Of a stretch of DNA of 46,898 bases, positions 43,527-46,898 are shown one piece after another. The DNA lies in contig MU119556.1 in NCBI GenBank assembly GCA_014904845.1, forward strand, positions 1 to 46,898, written 5' to 3'. Position 1 is the stretch's first letter; each line of letters opens with the position of its first letter. The notes below the pieces were generated by a model. The model did not search any database, was not told where the DNA came from, and saw nothing but the letters and a program-made list of their open reading frames with translations. The position numbers and the translations under genes are program-made. Source of the stretch: Acephala macrosclerotiorum. Taxonomy: Eukaryota > Ascomycota > Leotiomycetes > Helotiales > Mollisiaceae.

Positions 43527-44168
43527 AACAGGAACTTCAAGGAAGACCGCCATGTGACCCGGTGATACTGATTCTCTCTTCTCTTGGTCTCCTGTCTTTT
43601 GAAGCGTTTATTTTGGAAATTGGACAATATGAAATTGTAAATCTCGGTGGCCGGACTCTGGCGTTCCTTGGCGTTGCTTTTGACCGGAACTCGGTTTTAT
43701 GACGACGGATAACATGACAGACAGAGCAAATCATCCAATTAAAAAGGCAGCGCCATTGTGCCTGCCCTGATACCGTCGCGTTTTGCTTTTCGGAAAGACC
43801 GACCTGCTGTTGATGTGACAGCACTTGCTGTTTTCTTTGGCTTTGTGTCTGCAGAAAGGAGAGTCAACAATCGAAGTTATTTGGGGAACTATGTTCTTTA
43901 GCGTTGACAGGAGACTTCAAGGACATTAGTGGTCTCGCTAAAGGAGTCCCTGAACTTCAGGCATGGGGATGGTATCTAGAGAGCAGTGATGCTCAAGACG
44001 CCGCATGCAGGTCCGCAAAAGACGTCGATTATTGCTAAGCATTGGTTGAGAACCATCCTTGTCATAGAAGATAGTCAGTGTATCTTTAAGAGTACAAATT
44101 CTCGTTGATACCTCGGATTCTGACTGCCCCAACTCTCCAGTTCTTCATATCCAAATTCTCTCGCAAAA
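43527..44168. other. no gene recognised
   Basis: Short frames only. The right end is the leader of the NmrA-like pseudogene. Confidence 0.4.
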
Positions 44169-44810
44169 ATGACACCACTAACCCACATCAAAACTATCGC
44201 CATCGTCGGCGCAACAGGCAACTTGGGTTCCCTAGTCACCAATAACCACAACATAACCGTCATTTACCACGCCTTCTCCCCCACCGTCTCCTACGTCGCA
44301 GACACCATCGCTTCCTTTTCATCAAGCAAGGCGACTACTCCTCGCCCTCATTCCTAGCCTCAGCTTTCAAGGACCAAGAAGCAGTAATATTCACCCTAAA
44401 TCATACCGCTGTTCCAGAATTAGAGATCAAGTTGATAGAAGTGGCCGCCGAGGCGGGCGTGAAATGGATACTTACTGCCTGTCGAGTATGGGAATGATAA
44501 TGCGCATCCACACATCTCGACGTTTGTGCCTGTTAATGCTGTTAAGCTTGCTCCGAGACAGCGGATCGATGATTTGTCGGAGAGGTATGAGGGGTTGAGA
44601 TGGATTGGGGTGGTGACGAATGCTTGGTTTGATTTTTGAAGCTAATGACGGGTATATCTAAGAGGGAGAGTGTTATGGCTGACGTGTTGGACGTAGGCGA
44701 TGAAAGGAAATTTCTTCCAGATCGACCTAAAGAATGGAACGGTGAACTTGCTTACTGGGAAGACGGCGAAGTTCAATGATATGAGAAGACGGCTTCATGT
44801 GTCTACAAAA
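44169..44810 (+). pseudogene. NmrA-like NAD(P)-binding protein, frameshifted
   Basis: The start reads MTPLTHIKTIAIVGATGNLG, the GxxGxxG dinucleotide motif of NmrA/isoflavone-reductase-like proteins. The frame is lost near 44315, where another frame continues with IKQGDYSSPSFLASAFKDQE and AEAGVKWILTA. It is lost again near 44475, where a third continues with EYGNDNAHPHISTF and ERYEGLRWIGVVTNAWFDF. A final segment (AMKGNFFQIDLKNGTVNLL) may be an exon after an intron-like gap, and then the similarity ends. It lacks part of the N-terminal half and the C-terminal half of the usual 300-residue protein. Two frameshifts plus truncation make it a pseudogene. Confidence 0.65.
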
Positions 44811-45723
44811 CCACCACGTAATTCAGATTGAAACGCCGTCTACTAATATTGCTATCTTCGACTTCGAATGAAAGACCATCATCGTCAGAGCTGTTTGGAG
44901 CGATGTTAAGGTTCAGGTGACACTGCTGTCTGCACTCGAACCCTGAACTTGCAGATCCGTTCGGGCTGCATTTACTGTCAGGTACCGGAATCCCCAAAAA
45001 GGCGAAAGTCGTTTGGAAGATTGGGAGAAGATGGTGAGGCGGTCCCAAGAAATGCAGGCGGGATAATCCCAGCTGTACCTGAGCAGGTTAATTAACCTAT
45101 CAGACGAGACCCAGAAGTACTACAGTACCCCGCATTTCATGGAGCTTCATGAGAAAACTTCTGGGTTTGATGAAAAAATGAGGCGGAAATCTATGAGATT
45201 TTGTTATACCTCTACGGAATTAGAAAATTACTTGAAGCTGAAGGTGAGCTTGCTGAGGTGCCTGAATTATCGGTCATCGTCGCAGATCTTGTGATGGTCG
45301 AAATAGAGTTCGCAGGATCCAAATATCGCGCGTTGAAAATTCTATCGCGCCCAGACATGCGATCTAGATCCCCCTCGTCCCCCAGAAATGTTATGAATAT
45401 CGGATCCATTCTCTCTAGATTATCCGATAGTTGCGATTGGACCTCGGTGGCAAAAGTGGGTTATCTCTTTTGCAAAGATCCTCAAGGACCCCTCTCTCAT
45501 CTGATGTTCGCCACCAGTAATCTGTTCGGAGATGAGACGAATGGACATCTTGGCTGTGGCGGAGACACATTCTAGAAGCTCATATGTATATTCATGGCAG
45601 CTCTTCCGAAAATTGAGTTTGGAGATTGCGCAACCAATCTTCGTTATTAGGTGTGTCTGGTAATTTTTGCCAATACCTGCCAGCGTGCTCGGAATCAACT
45701 AGTAACCTTTGCATTTGTCCGCC
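44811..45723. other. no gene recognised; contains palindromic sites
   Basis: A 124-residue plus-strand frame at 45201-45575 is open but matches nothing I know. The stretch also holds the inverted repeats listed next. Confidence 0.35.
45085..45166. repeat. 14-bp palindrome and 10-bp inverted repeat
   Basis: AGGTTAATTAACCT at 45085-45098 is a perfect palindrome. Just after it, ACCCAGAAGT (45109-45118) and ACTTCTGGGT (45157-45166) are perfect inverted arms around a 38-base loop. Confidence 0.6.
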
Positions 45724-46581
45724 ATGCAGTTGTTATATCTCTTTCTGTCGTACAGTTTGGCAGTGGTTGCTTCTGCGATTGATTGTACTGGTGTCAACGC
45801 TATCGAGCCTCAATGCTTCTCGTCTGAAGTCGCCCACAAGCGGGATGTCTTCTGGGTCGGAGGAAAGTACGTCAACGCAGCCATTGGACTCTTGACGTAT
45901 GACCAAGTCTATGTTGAGAAGTTGACGCCAGCAAAGGGAACCAAGAAGCCATACCCAGTAGTCTTGTTTCATGGAGGCGGGATCTCTGGAGCAGTAAGTT
46001 TTCATGCAATAGTGCCCAAGGTATCGAGCTGACCAAACTAGACATGGCTGAATACACCGGACAACCGTAAAGGATTCGCTTCCATGTTCCTGAACAAGGG
46101 ATATCTGGTATACATTGTAGATCAGACCTTTGTTGGGCGTGCGACACAAGAGGACCTAACGGGGTATCCTTTGCGAATTGGCAGCACGTCCAATATCACT
46201 GAAGTCGGTTTCACAAATCCTCAGGCTGCTGATGCATATCCTCAAAGCCAACTTCATACCCAATGGCCTGGGACTGGGCTTCGCGGTGATCCCGTGTTTG
46301 ACGCTTTCGAATCTGGATTCGTCCCATTGACCTCGAATAACACCAGGCAGGAGATCTCAATGAGAGTATCTGGTTGCGAGCTGCTGAACCTCATCGGCCC
46401 TTCGTTCCTGGTCTCTCACTCGATCGGAGCTATCCATCCAATCTTGCTCTCAGACGAATGTCCCTCTCTTGTCGCTGGGAATGTCAATCTCGAGCCCGGA
46501 AATATTCCTTTCGGAACAGCACCTCTTCCGTCGGACCACCAGGGGGTGCAGGAATTCGTAACACACCAAAATAGAATTTAA
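45724..46581 (+). pseudogene. secreted alpha/beta hydrolase, 3'-truncated
   Basis: Exons 45724-45993 and 46042-46581 (48-nt intron) encode 269 residues. A signal peptide (QLLYLFLSYSLAVVASAIDC) precedes PYPVVLFHGGGISGATWLN, the oxyanion strand of an esterase-like hydrolase. Further on come NKGYLVYIVDQTFVGRA and FLVSHSIGAIHPILL, with Ser217 as the likely nucleophile. The family I have in mind runs on for about another 100 residues with the catalytic His. Here the protein loses its likeness after about NLEPGNIPFGTA and stops at 46579, exactly where AT-rich DNA begins. It could be cut by an insertion or by RIP spreading. An upstream in-frame Met at 45709 is less likely because it comes before the signal peptide. 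Confidence 0.6.
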
Positions 46582-46898
46582 TTAAAACACAACGGTTTAT
46601 TTATAAAAACATATAAAACTTGATACTAATTACTTTTGAAACGTAAGAAATGTTTTAATATAAATAAAATTTAATATTATAAATTATTTGATTTTATAAA
46701 TAATAAAATATATTTAATTTTTTAAATTTTATTAATTAATTAAAAAAGATTTATAAATAAAAACAAATTTTATTTTAACTTATATTATTATATAGAATTT
46801 AGTCTCTTTTACAAATGAAAAAACGGTTGCGGAGATTATTTTTGATCATTTTATATAATATTAAAATTTTCTTCATATAAAATTTAAAAAAAATTTAT
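46582..46898. other. very AT-rich DNA, probable RIP-affected repeat
   Basis: The last 317 bases are almost entirely A and T, with no open frame of use. The change of composition at about 46570 is abrupt. This is how RIP-decayed transposon blocks look in ascomycetes. The block runs off the window. Confidence 0.6.

Overview
The window looks like nuclear DNA of a filamentous ascomycete (Pezizomycotina; a leotiomycete is my guess, from protein style only). Nearly every recognisable gene is interrupted by introns of about 43-95 nt with GTRNGY-type donors and CTRAY branch points. The gene families are typical of moulds (WSC-domain wall protein, NACHT/ankyrin NLR, Zn2Cys6 regulator, YAT permease, GPI-type proteins). 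Several genes are broken by stops that fit C:G to T:A change, as left by repeat-induced point mutation (RIP).

Layout. 0-5.3 kb is gene-poor and holds one disabled CorA-like transporter gene. 5.3-19.7 kb carries four intact genes on the + strand: a 1832-residue secreted protein (propeller-like domain plus six WSC domains), a mitochondrial Mss116-type DEAD-box helicase, a NACHT-ankyrin NLR with near-identical ankyrin repeats and flanked by decayed direct repeats, and an alpha/beta hydrolase. 19.7-24.7 kb has no recognisable conserved gene, but contains an unusual chain of three short introns, a decayed tandem repeat of about 177 bp and cysteine-rich minus-strand reading frames.

24.7-36.3 kb is the most coherent block. 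It holds six intact genes that look like one uptake-and-catabolism cluster: class III aminotransferase (-), PhyH-type Fe(II)/2-oxoglutarate dioxygenase (+), ketopantoate-reductase-like dehydrogenase (+), amino-acid permease (-), Zn2Cys6 regulator (+) and class II aldolase (+). Two divergent promoters sit inside it. The substrate cannot be read from sequence; an amino acid or related amine is the natural guess. This is my best candidate for an undescribed system.

36.5-38.7 kb holds two disabled genes, head to head: a membrane protein and a GPI-type protein. 39.0-43.0 kb has three intact minus-strand genes (a TXNDC17-like thioredoxin, a Ser/Thr-rich GPI-type protein and a secreted class 3 lipase). 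43.3-45.7 kb has a 164-bp MITE-like inverted-repeat element and an NmrA-like pseudogene. A secreted alpha/beta hydrolase is cut off at about 46.5 kb where the sequence turns into very AT-rich DNA that runs to the end of the window. I found no tRNA, rRNA or CRISPR array. All exon structures were worked out by hand from splice signals and protein continuity.
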